Below, in pieces: positions 10,648 to 19,854 of a DNA stretch of 64,000 nucleotides. Source of the stretch: Dermatophilaceae bacterium (lineage in GTDB: Bacteria > Actinomycetota > Actinomycetes > Actinomycetales > Dermatophilaceae). Below the pieces are notes generated by a model. That model was given only the letters and a program-made list of their open reading frames with translations. It made no database searches and was not told where the DNA came from. How positions within the stretch are numbered: the first letter of the stretch is position 1; every line of letters begins with the position of its first letter. The stretch covers positions 1 through 64,000 of the forward strand of contig JACMPC010000057.1 in assembly GCA_014377705.1 (NCBI GenBank), written 5' to 3'. Both the position numbers and the translations under genes were made by a program.

Positions 10648-12351
10648 ATGGCGTCGTTGGAGCTGGCAGCAGGCAGCCTGCGGGTGACCTACCCGGACAA
10701 CTACAGGGTGGGGCCACAGCGGCGCGCGCCGGGCGGCCGGGCAGCTGGCCCGTCGGCCTGGGCCGGGTCCGTCGGACCCACCAATGAGGTATCCGCGGTC
10801 CTGCTCGAGGCGTTCGCGGCCCAGGGCATGGATGTGGTTGAACCCTTCGAGCTCGAGCCCGCCACCCCCCATGCCCCGACCGGGCAGCGGGGGCAGTCGG
10901 AGTTGGGTGGGCGCCAGCCGAACCGTGCCGGGAAGGTACGGGTCTCGATGGACCTGCCGCAGGGCAGGGACGCCGTCATCCTGCTCGAACAGGACGGGCT
11001 CTTCTCGTGGCAGCTGCCCACTGGTCACGACACTGGTCACGACACTGGTCACGACGACACTGGTCACGAAGACACGGCGACGGCCCGTTTCGAGATCGAC
11101 GTGCGACCCGCCATGCCGGCCCGGCCGAGCGCACGGACCCGCCCTGCCCTCGGGCCTTTCGGCGACGTGGTCGTCGGCCGGCTGAAGGCGTATGTGCTGA
11201 CCTTCTCCTCCCGTTTCGTTCCCGGCGCGATCATGGCCTTTCTGGAACGGGACACCCGCCCATGCCTGGTCCTGATGACGAGCCCGGACCTGAGGAGCTG
11301 GGCGCACGCCGACACCCTGAGCCAGGTGAACCTGCCGGTCGGCCGGCCTGCCAGGATCCTGCTCTTCATCCACGGGACCTTCCAGACCACCGTCGGCAGC
11401 TACGGCGTGCTCACCTCGACAGCGCCGGGGCGGAAGATGCTGAAGGCCGCCGCCGACTCGTACGACGCGGTCATCGGCTTCGACCACAAGACCCTGAGCA
11501 GGGACCCGCTGGAAAACGCGATCGACCTGCAGTCCCGGCTGGACGCCCGGCACCTGGACCTCCCCCCGACGATCGACATCGTCTCGTACAGCCGCGGCGG
11601 TCTCGTAGCCCGCAGCCTGGCCGAGTACGTCCTGCCGTCATCGACCTGGCATGCGGGCATCGGCAAGATCGTCTTCGTCGGCGCGACGAACGCGGGGACC
11701 CAGCTGGCTGAACCGGAGAACTGGAGGACCCTGGTCGACCTCTACACCAACCTAGCGGCGGGTACGGCGCGGTCCATCGGGTTCGCCACCGGGTCAGCCC
11801 CGGCGGCCGAGATCGTGGGGGGCCTCGTCCGCGGGATCGGCGCGTTCGTGAGGTACCTGGTGTCGGCCGCCACCGTCACGGAGATGAGGATCCCTGGTCT
11901 GGCGGCGATGGAGCCCGGCGGCCCGTTCATCACCGCCATCAACGCAACCCAGCCGGGCCAGCCCGCACCCGGCACACCCTGGTACGTCGTCTCCTCGGAC
12001 TTCGAGCCGGCCTTGTTCGATGACCGGCATGAGCCGCCCGAGCTGCCACGGGAGCTGGTGGCCAGGCTGGCCGACGGCCTGGTGGACACGCTGATGGGCA
12101 CCAGGAACGACCTGGTCGTCGACACCGCGTCGATGTCGTCGGTGGACCTGCCGTCCGGGGGCGGGTTCATCAAGGACTCACTGGCCTTCGGTACGAACGG
12201 CACCGTCTATCACCTCAACTACTTCATCCAGCCGCAGGTCTGTCGTGCGCTGGTCGACTGGCTCAAGATCCGTGAGACCGCAGCTCCATCCATGAGACCG
12301 CATCAGCATGCCAGGGCAAGACCCGCGAGAGACCAACGAGAAGGAAGCTGA
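10648..12351 (+). CDS. large alpha/beta-hydrolase (lipase/PGAP1-like, DUF7379-type) with ~230-aa N-terminal extension
   Basis: LLFIHGTFQTTVGSYG oxyanion region; IVSYSRGGLVARSLAEY nucleophile elbow GxSxG-like (SYSRGG); start ATG 10648 chosen over 10249. Confidence 0.7.
   Translation: MASLELAAGSLRVTYPDNYRVGPQRRAPGGRAAGPSAWAGSVGPTNEVSAVLLEAFAAQGMDVVEPFELEPATPHAPTGQRGQSELGGRQPNRAGKVRVSMDLPQGRDAVILLEQDGLFSWQLPTGHDTGHDTGHDDTGHEDTATARFEIDVRPAMPARPSARTRPALGPFGDVVVGRLKAYVLTFSSRFVPGAIMAFLERDTRPCLVLMTSPDLRSWAHADTLSQVNLPVGRPARILLFIHGTFQTTVGSYGVLTSTAPGRKMLKAAADSYDAVIGFDHKTLSRDPLENAIDLQSRLDARHLDLPPTIDIVSYSRGGLVARSLAEYVLPSSTWHAGIGKIVFVGATNAGTQLAEPENWRTLVDLYTNLAAGTARSIGFATGSAPAAEIVGGLVRGIGAFVRYLVSAATVTEMRIPGLAAMEPGGPFITAINATQPGQPAPGTPWYVVSSDFEPALFDDRHEPPELPRELVARLADGLVDTLMGTRNDLVVDTASMSSVDLPSGGGFIKDSLAFGTNGTVYHLNYFIQPQVCRALVDWLKIRETAAPSMRPHQHARARPARDQREGS
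11020..11070. repeat. 12-bp tandem repeat ACTGGTCACGAC x4 (one 3-bp insertion), encodes TGHD repeats
   Basis: Direct reading; protein ...LPTGHDTGHDTGHDDTGHEDTA. Confidence 0.95.
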
Positions 12352-12352
12352 C

Positions 12353-13375
12353 ATGACCGCCGCGCCCAAGATGTGCTTCGACCGAATTCTCCCGCGGGAC
12401 ATGATGCGCCCGCGCCTGACGACGACGGCCCCGAACGGTCAGACGCGTGCGATATCGCCGCGCGGCAAGACCTGGCTCAGCGGCTCGACCCTGCGGGTAC
12501 GCTTCCTGGGTGGATCGGCCGCCGAGCGGGCCACCGCCCGCGAGCAGGCTCTCTGGTGGGGGGAGTTTGCGAACCTCATCTTCGACTTCGGCAGCGCGCC
12601 GGACGCCGAGATCAGGATCTCGTTCGACCCCGACGACGGCGCCTGGTCGTACATCGGCACGGACTCGCGGCAGATCCCGAACAACGAGGCGACGATGAAC
12701 CTCGGGTTCCTGGACGGCGGCACCGCGGCGCACGAGTTCGGACATGCGGTCGGCCTGGCCCACGAGCACTCCAGCCCCGCCGGCGGCATCGAATGGAACG
12801 AGTCCGTGGTGCTGGCAGCACTTGCCGGGGCGCCCAACTTCTGGGACGAGGCGACCACCCGGCACAACGTGTTCTTCAAGTACTCGGTCGACCAGATCAA
12901 CGGCACCGCCTTCGACCCTGACTCGATCATGCTCTACGCGTTCCCCGCGTCCTGGACCAAGAACGGGGTGGCCACCCACGCCAACGACATCCTGTCCGCG
13001 CTCGACAAGGAGTTCATCGCCGGCTCCAAGATGTACCCCAAGTCGGGCCCCGGGCCGGGCGCGGCCACCCAGCTCACCGTCGGCGCCGACCGGCTGAAGG
13101 CCGATATCGGCACGTCCGGCGAGGAGGACATCTTCCGGTTCACCGCCGCCCATGACGGCGTCTACCAGATCGACACCGGCGGCAAGACGGACGTCTACAT
13201 GAAGCTGTTCGGGCCGAACAGCACGACCGCGCTGATCGACGAGGACGACGACAGCGGGTACGGCCTGAACCCCCGGATCTCGGCCCAGCTGCTGGCCGGT
13301 GACTACTTCGTGCAGATCCGGCACTACGACCGCTCCAGCACCGGCACCTACACGATCGGGGTCAAGAAACGCTGA
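12353..13375 (+). CDS. matrixin-like zinc metalloprotease with C-terminal pre-peptidase (PPC-type) domain
   Basis: Zinc site HEFGHAVGLAHEH (HExxHxxGxxH); C-term DIFRFTAAHDGVYQIDTGGKTDVYMKLFG...YFVQIRHYDRSSTGTYTIGV. Confidence 0.85.
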   Translation: MTAAPKMCFDRILPRDMMRPRLTTTAPNGQTRAISPRGKTWLSGSTLRVRFLGGSAAERATAREQALWWGEFANLIFDFGSAPDAEIRISFDPDDGAWSYIGTDSRQIPNNEATMNLGFLDGGTAAHEFGHAVGLAHEHSSPAGGIEWNESVVLAALAGAPNFWDEATTRHNVFFKYSVDQINGTAFDPDSIMLYAFPASWTKNGVATHANDILSALDKEFIAGSKMYPKSGPGPGAATQLTVGADRLKADIGTSGEEDIFRFTAAHDGVYQIDTGGKTDVYMKLFGPNSTTALIDEDDDSGYGLNPRISAQLLAGDYFVQIRHYDRSSTGTYTIGVKKR

Positions 13376-13404
13376 CCCTGGACAGCTGCCCATTCAGGGC
13401 TGCG

Positions 13405-13435
13405 CGGGCAGGGTCGCCTGGAGCGATCCTGCCCG
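13405..13435. terminator. hairpin between convergent metalloprotease and S41 genes
   Basis: CGGGCAGGGTCGC-CTGGA-GCGATCCTGCCCG, 13-bp stem with one G.U. Confidence 0.65.
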
Positions 13436-13440
13436 ACCGG

Positions 13441-13480
13441 GGCGGGTTGCGGAGGCCCTTGGCGGGTTGTCCAGGCCCTT
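13441..13480. repeat. 20-bp direct repeat x2 (GGCGGGTTGCGGAGGCCCTT / GGCGGGTTGTCCAGGCCCTT)
   Basis: Direct reading, 17/20 identical. Confidence 0.85.
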
Positions 13481-15240
13481 CAGGACGTGTCGTGCAGGGT
13501 CTGGGCGCAGAAGTTGTAGAGGTCCTTGTTCCCCTCTAGCAGGTCCCGCCGGGTCGGCGCGTAGGGGATGCCGCGGATCCCCAGATCCTCGATCGGTATT
13601 CCGTCCGAGACGCCGGACCGGATCGCCCTGCGGATCGCCATGGTGAACTGCACACCGCCGGGCAAGGGGTCGAACGCGTATGGCGTGCTAGCCAGGGCGT
13701 CATTGAGCTGCAGGTCGCCCCAGACGTTCGCGCCGCCGGCCCCGGTCGCCTCGCCGATCGAGATCAGCGGACCGATGTCGTGGTCGGCCCATCCCGCGGC
13801 GAACAGGTCGCCCGAGGAGTACGTGTTCGGGTCGACCACGAGAGCCGCTGTGCCCGGATAGGTCCGGCCGATGTCCCGGCACCAGCTCGGGTCGGTCAGG
13901 GCGACGGGCTTGGAGTACACCTCGCCGGTCGAGACCGCATCGGTCAGGCTGTTGAGCCAGTCATCCAGCTCGAGGTGGTTGAACTCGCTCTCGGCCATCG
14001 CCCGGGTGACCGGCGTGGCGAGCAGCGAGAAGCGGGTCGGCTGAATCTCCCTGTCAGTGAACAGCTGTAGCAACCTCTCGGCCGCCCAGATCAGCCCGCC
14101 CGGGTTGCCCCGCAGATCGACGATGAGCCTGTCCTGGGGGAGAAGTTTCAGGAGCCGGTCCACCTCGGTGACGAAGGCCTCGTGGTCGTGCACGTCGAAG
14201 CTCCAGACCCGCAGGTAGCCGACCTCGGCGCGCCTGGCCCGCAACCCTTCGTGGAACGTCGCAGACACCCTGCGCGCAGACAGGACCTCGAGGAAGGACG
14301 TCTCGAGATCCTGGCCGATCGCCACTGCCGCGGGCTTGCCCGTCGCGGTGTCTCGCGCGCTGCCTCGCACCCCGTTGCCCGGCGACGACCTGCCGTGCAC
14401 CACCTTGGCTCGTGATGACCTGCCTGTTGACGTCTTGAGCCGGTTGGCGTCCCAGGTCTCCGGTGCGAACATCAGCGTCCTGGCCTTGCGGACCGACTCG
14501 GCCGAAGGATTCCAGGCGGCGCGCAGCGCACTCTGCGGGTTCTTGCCCAGCCTGGCCGCCGTGATGTCGACCACCCGCCAGGGCATGGTCACCTCGCGCA
14601 GCGAACGGCCCACCCTGAACCCGATGGTGACCTTGAGCTCATCCGGGGGCGGCCCGTAGTCCAGCGAGCGGAACGTCAGCGTCTCCAACGCCCGGGCGCG
14701 TCGGGCGTCGCGACGTCCTCCCGTCTCCTGGAAGGCGTACACGTCCACGGCCCGTGCCATCGGGACGTAGTTCCACGAGACCAGCTCCACCCCCTGCGCG
14801 AACCCCAGCTTCTTCATCGCGGGGGTGTTCGCCGTCCCGGCGAGCTTGGAGACGATGAACCTCGGCGCGTCCTGCGGCCCGTAGGACTCCACCAGGAAGG
14901 GCAGCAGCGCGACCTTGCCGCGCAGGCCGGACGGTCCGACATACCGCGTGTGCGCGTCCCGCAGGCCGGTGATGATCCCGGTGACCGCGAGGTGGAACTC
15001 TCCGTCGGTCATCTCGACGCACCGCTGACGCAGCAGGCGCAGGGCCTGCACCGGATCCGCCGCGTATCCCGCGCGTTTCTGGGGCAGGTGGCAGTACACG
15101 CCCTCGATCAGCGGAACCAGCGTGTCGACCACCCGGAGCCGGTCCTGCGGACCAAGCTCAGGCGTCAGGCCCTCACCCTTCAGCGCCTCACTCAGCCGAA
15201 CGCCCTTCTGGGCGATCGCTGACTCTCGACTCTGCGCCAT
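13480..15240 (-). CDS. S41-family (C-terminal processing/tricorn-like) peptidase
   Basis: DRLIVDLRGNPGGLIWAAERLLQLF and TAALVVDPNTYSSGDLFAAGWADHDIGPLISIGEATGAGG; start at 15240 with GGAGAG SD. Confidence 0.78.
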   Translation of the reverse strand: MAQSRESAIAQKGVRLSEALKGEGLTPELGPQDRLRVVDTLVPLIEGVYCHLPQKRAGYAADPVQALRLLRQRCVEMTDGEFHLAVTGIITGLRDAHTRYVGPSGLRGKVALLPFLVESYGPQDAPRFIVSKLAGTANTPAMKKLGFAQGVELVSWNYVPMARAVDVYAFQETGGRRDARRARALETLTFRSLDYGPPPDELKVTIGFRVGRSLREVTMPWRVVDITAARLGKNPQSALRAAWNPSAESVRKARTLMFAPETWDANRLKTSTGRSSRAKVVHGRSSPGNGVRGSARDTATGKPAAVAIGQDLETSFLEVLSARRVSATFHEGLRARRAEVGYLRVWSFDVHDHEAFVTEVDRLLKLLPQDRLIVDLRGNPGGLIWAAERLLQLFTDREIQPTRFSLLATPVTRAMAESEFNHLELDDWLNSLTDAVSTGEVYSKPVALTDPSWCRDIGRTYPGTAALVVDPNTYSSGDLFAAGWADHDIGPLISIGEATGAGGANVWGDLQLNDALASTPYAFDPLPGGVQFTMAIRRAIRSGVSDGIPIEDLGIRGIPYAPTRRDLLEGNKDLYNFCAQTLHDTS

Positions 15241-15250
15241 GACTTCTCTC

Positions 15251-16864
15251 CTACCGGTAGAACCGGGCCAGGTCGTCCAGGACGCCACCGTGGTAGCCCC
15301 TGCCGACGATCGAGTCGAGGAACTCGCCGTCATGGCTGAGCCCGGCCAGCGCGGGCACTGTGATCTCGTCGAGGTTCTTGGGTAGACCACCCAACGGCGT
15401 CAGGCCGGTCGGCATGTCCAGCGCCAGCCGCAGCGGCGGCTGGGGGACGGGCCGGCCGCCGTTGCGCGACCGGGCCAGGTACACCGATGCCATCGCCGCC
15501 TCCTGCCTCGTGCGCCCCTTCTCGATCTCGCGCATGGGGTGCCCCCGGACCACCTCCATCCGGGCGACCACGTCGTCCCACTCCCATGTGGCGCCGGGGT
15601 CGTCAGGCCGGGTCAGCACCATTGCCCGGGCCTCGCCGTCGACTGAGAGCGAGGTGGTGGCGGTCCCGTTCCTGCCTGCCCTGGCCATCAGCGCCGGCTT
15701 CCCGTACTGCGCCCGCCCGCCGATCACCACGAGCTCCACATCTCGCTCGCGGGCACTCAGCAGGGCCCGGAACGGGTCAACCCGCGGGCCGGCCCGGATG
15801 ACGAGCAGGTCACCCACCGCGCCCGGCTGGAGCCGGCCGACCTGGCGCTTCCAGGGGCGGGCGAGCACGTCCCCGGGGTTCGTGGTCACCATCCGCACGA
15901 GGTCGCTGTCGGACAGGCCCCACTGGTTCTCGTCGGAGACCAGGCGCGCCACCTTCAGCTCACCCAGCACGCTGCGAGTCCCGGAGGGACCCCAGTCTGA
16001 TCCGAGGCAGACCGTCTGTCCTGCCTCCATCGCCGCGGGCACGTTCGTCGTGGAGCTGTATAGCCACAGGTTCGAGAACGGCGACCACACGACGGCGCCA
16101 TGCCTGCGCCAGCCGGCGAAGTCCTTCGGGTCGATCGCGTTGCAGTGCACCGCGATGAAACGTTCCTGAAGACAGTCGGCCTTCTTGGCGTCATGGAACT
16201 CCTGCGCCACGACGGTGCCGACCTGTCCCTCCGAGCAGTGGTAGATGAACGCGCTGCCCTGCCGCATCCGGGCCGCCTTCTTCAGCAGACCCTCCGGGTT
16301 CAGCGTGAGGGTCGAGGCCTGGATGAGGTTGGTGTCGTGGGTGCCCCAGGTCTCGTCCTCCGCGTTCCGCACGACCCACCCGTCGCGTGGCCGGTTCTTC
16401 GGCGGTGAGCCCTGGATCGTGGTGGTGCCACCGACGATCGCCCGCGTCTCGGCATACGCCAGAAGCTCCTGCGGAGACGCCGTGATGAACGCGTATGCCG
16501 GCCACGTCACGCTGGCTGCGTAGGACTGGGCACCCGGCCAGGAGTTGTGGTGCAGGAACGGCTTGGCTTTGTCGCGGGTCTCCTCCGTCCACAGCGGCAA
16601 CGTGTTGTAGGCCAGATGGTTGTGCAGGTCGATCAGCCCCGGGAACACCAGCGAGCTCCCGACGTCGACCACCGGGGCCTTCTCGAAACCGGGCGGTGCC
16701 GCGGCATGGCCATGAGTGCCATGAGTGCCATGAGTGCCATGAGTGATGGCTGTGACCATCCCGTCGTCGCCGAGCCAGACCGTGCCGGCGAACGCGTCAA
16801 GCTCACCCTTGCTGACTTCACGGTCCGCCGAAAGCGGGACGATCCGGCCTCGAACAGCGAACAT
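15251..16864 (-). CDS. amidohydrolase family protein (imidazolonepropionase-like fold)
   Basis: VVDVGSSLVFPGLIDLHNHLAYN metal-binding HxH; CLGSDWGPSGTRSVLGELK; C-terminal LQPGAVGDLLVI. Confidence 0.82.
   Translation of the reverse strand: MFAVRGRIVPLSADREVSKGELDAFAGTVWLGDDGMVTAITHGTHGTHGTHGHAAAPPGFEKAPVVDVGSSLVFPGLIDLHNHLAYNTLPLWTEETRDKAKPFLHHNSWPGAQSYAASVTWPAYAFITASPQELLAYAETRAIVGGTTTIQGSPPKNRPRDGWVVRNAEDETWGTHDTNLIQASTLTLNPEGLLKKAARMRQGSAFIYHCSEGQVGTVVAQEFHDAKKADCLQERFIAVHCNAIDPKDFAGWRRHGAVVWSPFSNLWLYSSTTNVPAAMEAGQTVCLGSDWGPSGTRSVLGELKVARLVSDENQWGLSDSDLVRMVTTNPGDVLARPWKRQVGRLQPGAVGDLLVIRAGPRVDPFRALLSARERDVELVVIGGRAQYGKPALMARAGRNGTATTSLSVDGEARAMVLTRPDDPGATWEWDDVVARMEVVRGHPMREIEKGRTRQEAAMASVYLARSRNGGRPVPQPPLRLALDMPTGLTPLGGLPKNLDEITVPALAGLSHDGEFLDSIVGRGYHGGVLDDLARFYR
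16711..16746. repeat. 9-bp tandem repeat CATGAGTGC x4 in amidohydrolase 5' region (encodes THG repeats)
   Basis: Direct reading; protein ...ITHGTHGTHGTHGHAA. Confidence 0.95.
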
Positions 16865-17097
16865 GACAGCCCCCGTCTGGAACGTGGTGAGAAGCGTCTT
16901 TCGGATGTCAGAACACCACGTTCCTCCCCGCGCAATGCGAAGGCAATGGGTTCACGAGGGTAAGGTCATCGGATTGGTTCCGGCTGACGCAGGTCCATCC
17001 GGGGTCCCACAGGGGCTCTACGGTGACTGCCTTGCAGCCAGAGGTGTGCTCGACGCGAGACCTTGAACGGTTGCGTCGCCACCCACGACGCCGCCTG

Positions 17098-17132
17098 TGG
17101 CTGTTGAAGCAGTCTCGCTGCGTCAACAGCCA
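17098..17132. promoter_or_regulatory. large inverted repeat in divergent intergenic region (operator or hairpin)
   Basis: TGGCTGTTGA-A-GCAG-TCTCG-CTGC-G-TCAACAGCCA; 10-bp perfect outer arms plus 4-bp inner arms. Confidence 0.6.
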
Positions 17133-17209
17133 TCCACGTGCGCAACGAACGACGACCGGACATCGGTTTCGCCCATATTTCACCCATACTGCAGACGTAG
17201 GGAAACAAT

Positions 17210-18730
17210 ATCCACGCAGATCTTTATGTCAATGGTCAATGGCTCGACGCCATCGCCGGCGGCCGGCGAGAGATCCGGTGCCCCGCCGACAGAACACTGG
17301 TGGCAACGGTATCCGAGGGGACGCGTGCGGACTCCGTCACAGCGATCCGCGCCGCCCGCGCAGCCTTCGACCAGGGTGACTGGCCGCGAACCCCCGAGCG
17401 CGAGAGGGGGGCGCTGCTCCTTCGAGCGGCAGACCTGATGGTGCGCGACAAGGCAGCCTTCGCCCGGGCCGAGGCCCTGGACACCGGCAAGCGCCTGCTC
17501 GAGGCCGAGTACGACATCGATGAGGTCGTCAGTTGCTTCCGCTACTACGGCGGCGTCGCCGGCACGGATGCCGGCCGGGTGATCGACACCGGACGCCACG
17601 ACGCGATCAGCCGGGTGGTCCACGAGCCGGTCGGGGTCTGCGCCCTCATCACGCCGTGGAACTACCCGCTGATGCAGACCTCCTGGAAGGTCGCGCCGGC
17701 GTTGCTGGCCGGCAACACCTTTGTCCTGAAACCCAGCGAGCTGACGCCGTCCACCGCCATCCTCCTGATGCGTGTGCTGGAGGAGGCGGGACTGCCCGCA
17801 GGCGTCGCTAACCTCGTCCTGGGCGCCGGCGCCGAGGTCGGCGCAGTGCTGGCCCAGGACCCGGACGTCGACCTGGTGTCGTTCACCGGCGGCCTGGCGA
17901 CCGGCCGCACGGTGATGGCCGCGGCCGCGCAGAGCGTCAAGCGGGTCGCCCTGGAGCTGGGCGGCAAGAACCCCAACATCGTCTTTGCCGACGCGGACTT
18001 CGAGACGGCTGTCGACCTCGCTCTCACCGCGGTTTTCCTGCACTCCGGGCAGGTGTGCTCGGCCGGCGCGCGACTCATCGTCCAGGACGAGCTGCACGAC
18101 CGGTTCGTCGACGAGGTCGTCCGCCGGGCCAACCTCATCCGCCTCGGCGGGCCCTTCGACGAGCTCACCGAGACCGGCACACTCATCTCGGCAGCGCACC
18201 TGGCCAAGGTCACCAGCTATGTCGAGGGCGGTCTGGCCGAGGGCGCGGTGCTGCGCTGTGGTGGCAACCAGGCCCGGGAGGGAGCGCTGGCCAATGGCTT
18301 CTTCTTCCAGCCCACCGTGCTCGACGACTGTCACACCGGGATGCGGGTCGTCCAGGAGGAGTCGTTCGGCCCGGTCATGACGGTTGAGCGCTTCACCGAC
18401 GAGGATGACGCGGTGCGCATCGCCAACGACACAAAATACGGTCTGGCGGGCGCGGTCTGGACCAGCGACGCCGGCAAGGCGCAACGGGTAGCCGGGCGAC
18501 TGCGGCACGGCACGATCTGGATCAACGACTACCACCCCTACGTGCCACAGGCCGAGTGGGGCGGCTTCAAGCAGTCCGGTGTCGGCCGCGAGCTCGGCCA
18601 GGCCGGGCTCGCCGAGTACCGCGAGACCAAGCACATCTGGCAGAACACCCGCCCCGAGCCGCAGCACTGGTTCGGCGAGTCACTTTCTCGCCAGAGCCCG
18701 CTGCCGACAACCGAGGAGAGCTCACGATGA
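17210..18730 (+). CDS. betB: betaine-aldehyde dehydrogenase; homology extends upstream of any ATG/GTG/TTG
   Basis: [33 protein letters not shown] (upstream in frame), [39 protein letters not shown]; in-frame stop TAG at 17198; canonical start only at GTG 17300. Confidence 0.8.
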   Translation: MHADLYVNGQWLDAIAGGRREIRCPADRTLVATVSEGTRADSVTAIRAARAAFDQGDWPRTPERERGALLLRAADLMVRDKAAFARAEALDTGKRLLEAEYDIDEVVSCFRYYGGVAGTDAGRVIDTGRHDAISRVVHEPVGVCALITPWNYPLMQTSWKVAPALLAGNTFVLKPSELTPSTAILLMRVLEEAGLPAGVANLVLGAGAEVGAVLAQDPDVDLVSFTGGLATGRTVMAAAAQSVKRVALELGGKNPNIVFADADFETAVDLALTAVFLHSGQVCSAGARLIVQDELHDRFVDEVVRRANLIRLGGPFDELTETGTLISAAHLAKVTSYVEGGLAEGAVLRCGGNQAREGALANGFFFQPTVLDDCHTGMRVVQEESFGPVMTVERFTDEDDAVRIANDTKYGLAGAVWTSDAGKAQRVAGRLRHGTIWINDYHPYVPQAEWGGFKQSGVGRELGQAGLAEYRETKHIWQNTRPEPQHWFGESLSRQSPLPTTEESSR

Positions 18731-19854
18731 CCACGATGACCAGGCAGACCCAGCAAGAGTCCACCGCCACAGAATCACTGACAGGGACGCTGAAAGACAG
18801 CCAAGACAACCAAGACAGCCAGGGCAGCCAGGGTGCCGTGCAGCCGGCGATCTCGGTGCGCAACCTGTGGAAGGTCTTCGGACCCAACGCCGAGAACGTG
18901 CCGGGCACCCCTGAGCTCGCAGCCCTTTCGCCGCGCGAGCTGATGGACCAGGAGTCGTGCGTGGCCGCGGTGCGAGACCTGAGCTTCGACGTCGCACCCG
19001 GCGAGGTTTTTGTCATCATGGGCCTGTCGGGCTCCGGCAAGTCGACCCTGGTGCGCTGCCTGACCCGCCTGATCGAGCCGACCAACGGCGAGATCTTCCT
19101 GCAGGGCGAGGACGTGCTCGCAGCCAACGAGAAGGCGCTGCGCGACCTGCGTCGGCGCAAGATCTCGATGGTGTTCCAACACTTCGGCCTGCTACCGCAC
19201 CGACAGGTCATTGACAACGTCGCCTACGGCCTGGAGATTCGCGGTGACAGCAAGGCCGAACGGACCAGGCGGGCCCGCGAGGTCATCGACCTGGTCGGGC
19301 TCTCCGGCAACGAGCACTCCTATCCCGATCAGCTCTCCGGCGGCATGCAACAACGGGTCGGCCTGGCCCGGGCGCTGGCCGGCAAGCCCGAGGTCCTGCT
19401 CTTCGACGAGCCGTTCTCTGCCCTCGACCCGCTGATCCGCCTCGACATGCAGAACGAGATCATCCGGCTGCACAAGGAGCTCGGCAAGACGATGGTCTTC
19501 ATCACCCACGACCTGTCCGAGGCGCTCAAGCTCGGCGACCGGATCCTCATCATGCGCGACGGGGAGATGGTCCAGATCGGCACCGGACCCGAGCTCATCG
19601 GGGCTCCCGCCGACAACTATGTGCGCGACTTCGTCAAGGAGATCCCGTTCTCGGGTGTGCTGACCCTCCGCTGGATCATGCGCCCGGCCAAGCCCGGTGA
19701 GCTCCTGGACGGCCCCGAGCTCGGCCCGGACGTGGTGGTGCACGAAGCCGTAAGGCTGGTGCTCGAGTCCGACCACTCCGTCAAGATCGTCGAGAACGGC
19801 GTCCTGCTCGGTGTCGTGGGCAACCATGAGATCCTGCGCGTGGTCGCCGGCTGA
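18727..19854 (+). CDS. proV: glycine betaine/proline ABC transporter ATP-binding protein
   Basis: [45 protein letters not shown]; ATPase start at 18727. Confidence 0.88.
   Translation: MTTMTRQTQQESTATESLTGTLKDSQDNQDSQGSQGAVQPAISVRNLWKVFGPNAENVPGTPELAALSPRELMDQESCVAAVRDLSFDVAPGEVFVIMGLSGSGKSTLVRCLTRLIEPTNGEIFLQGEDVLAANEKALRDLRRRKISMVFQHFGLLPHRQVIDNVAYGLEIRGDSKAERTRRAREVIDLVGLSGNEHSYPDQLSGGMQQRVGLARALAGKPEVLLFDEPFSALDPLIRLDMQNEIIRLHKELGKTMVFITHDLSEALKLGDRILIMRDGEMVQIGTGPELIGAPADNYVRDFVKEIPFSGVLTLRWIMRPAKPGELLDGPELGPDVVVHEAVRLVLESDHSVKIVENGVLLGVVGNHEILRVVAG
18796..18831. repeat. 9-bp degenerate tandem repeat x4 (GACAGCCAA), encodes [12 protein letters not shown]
   Basis: Direct reading. Confidence 0.85.

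Noticed and set aside
17180-18667. 495-aa minus ORF opposite betB
   Set aside because: Shadow ORF of a clear aldehyde dehydrogenase.
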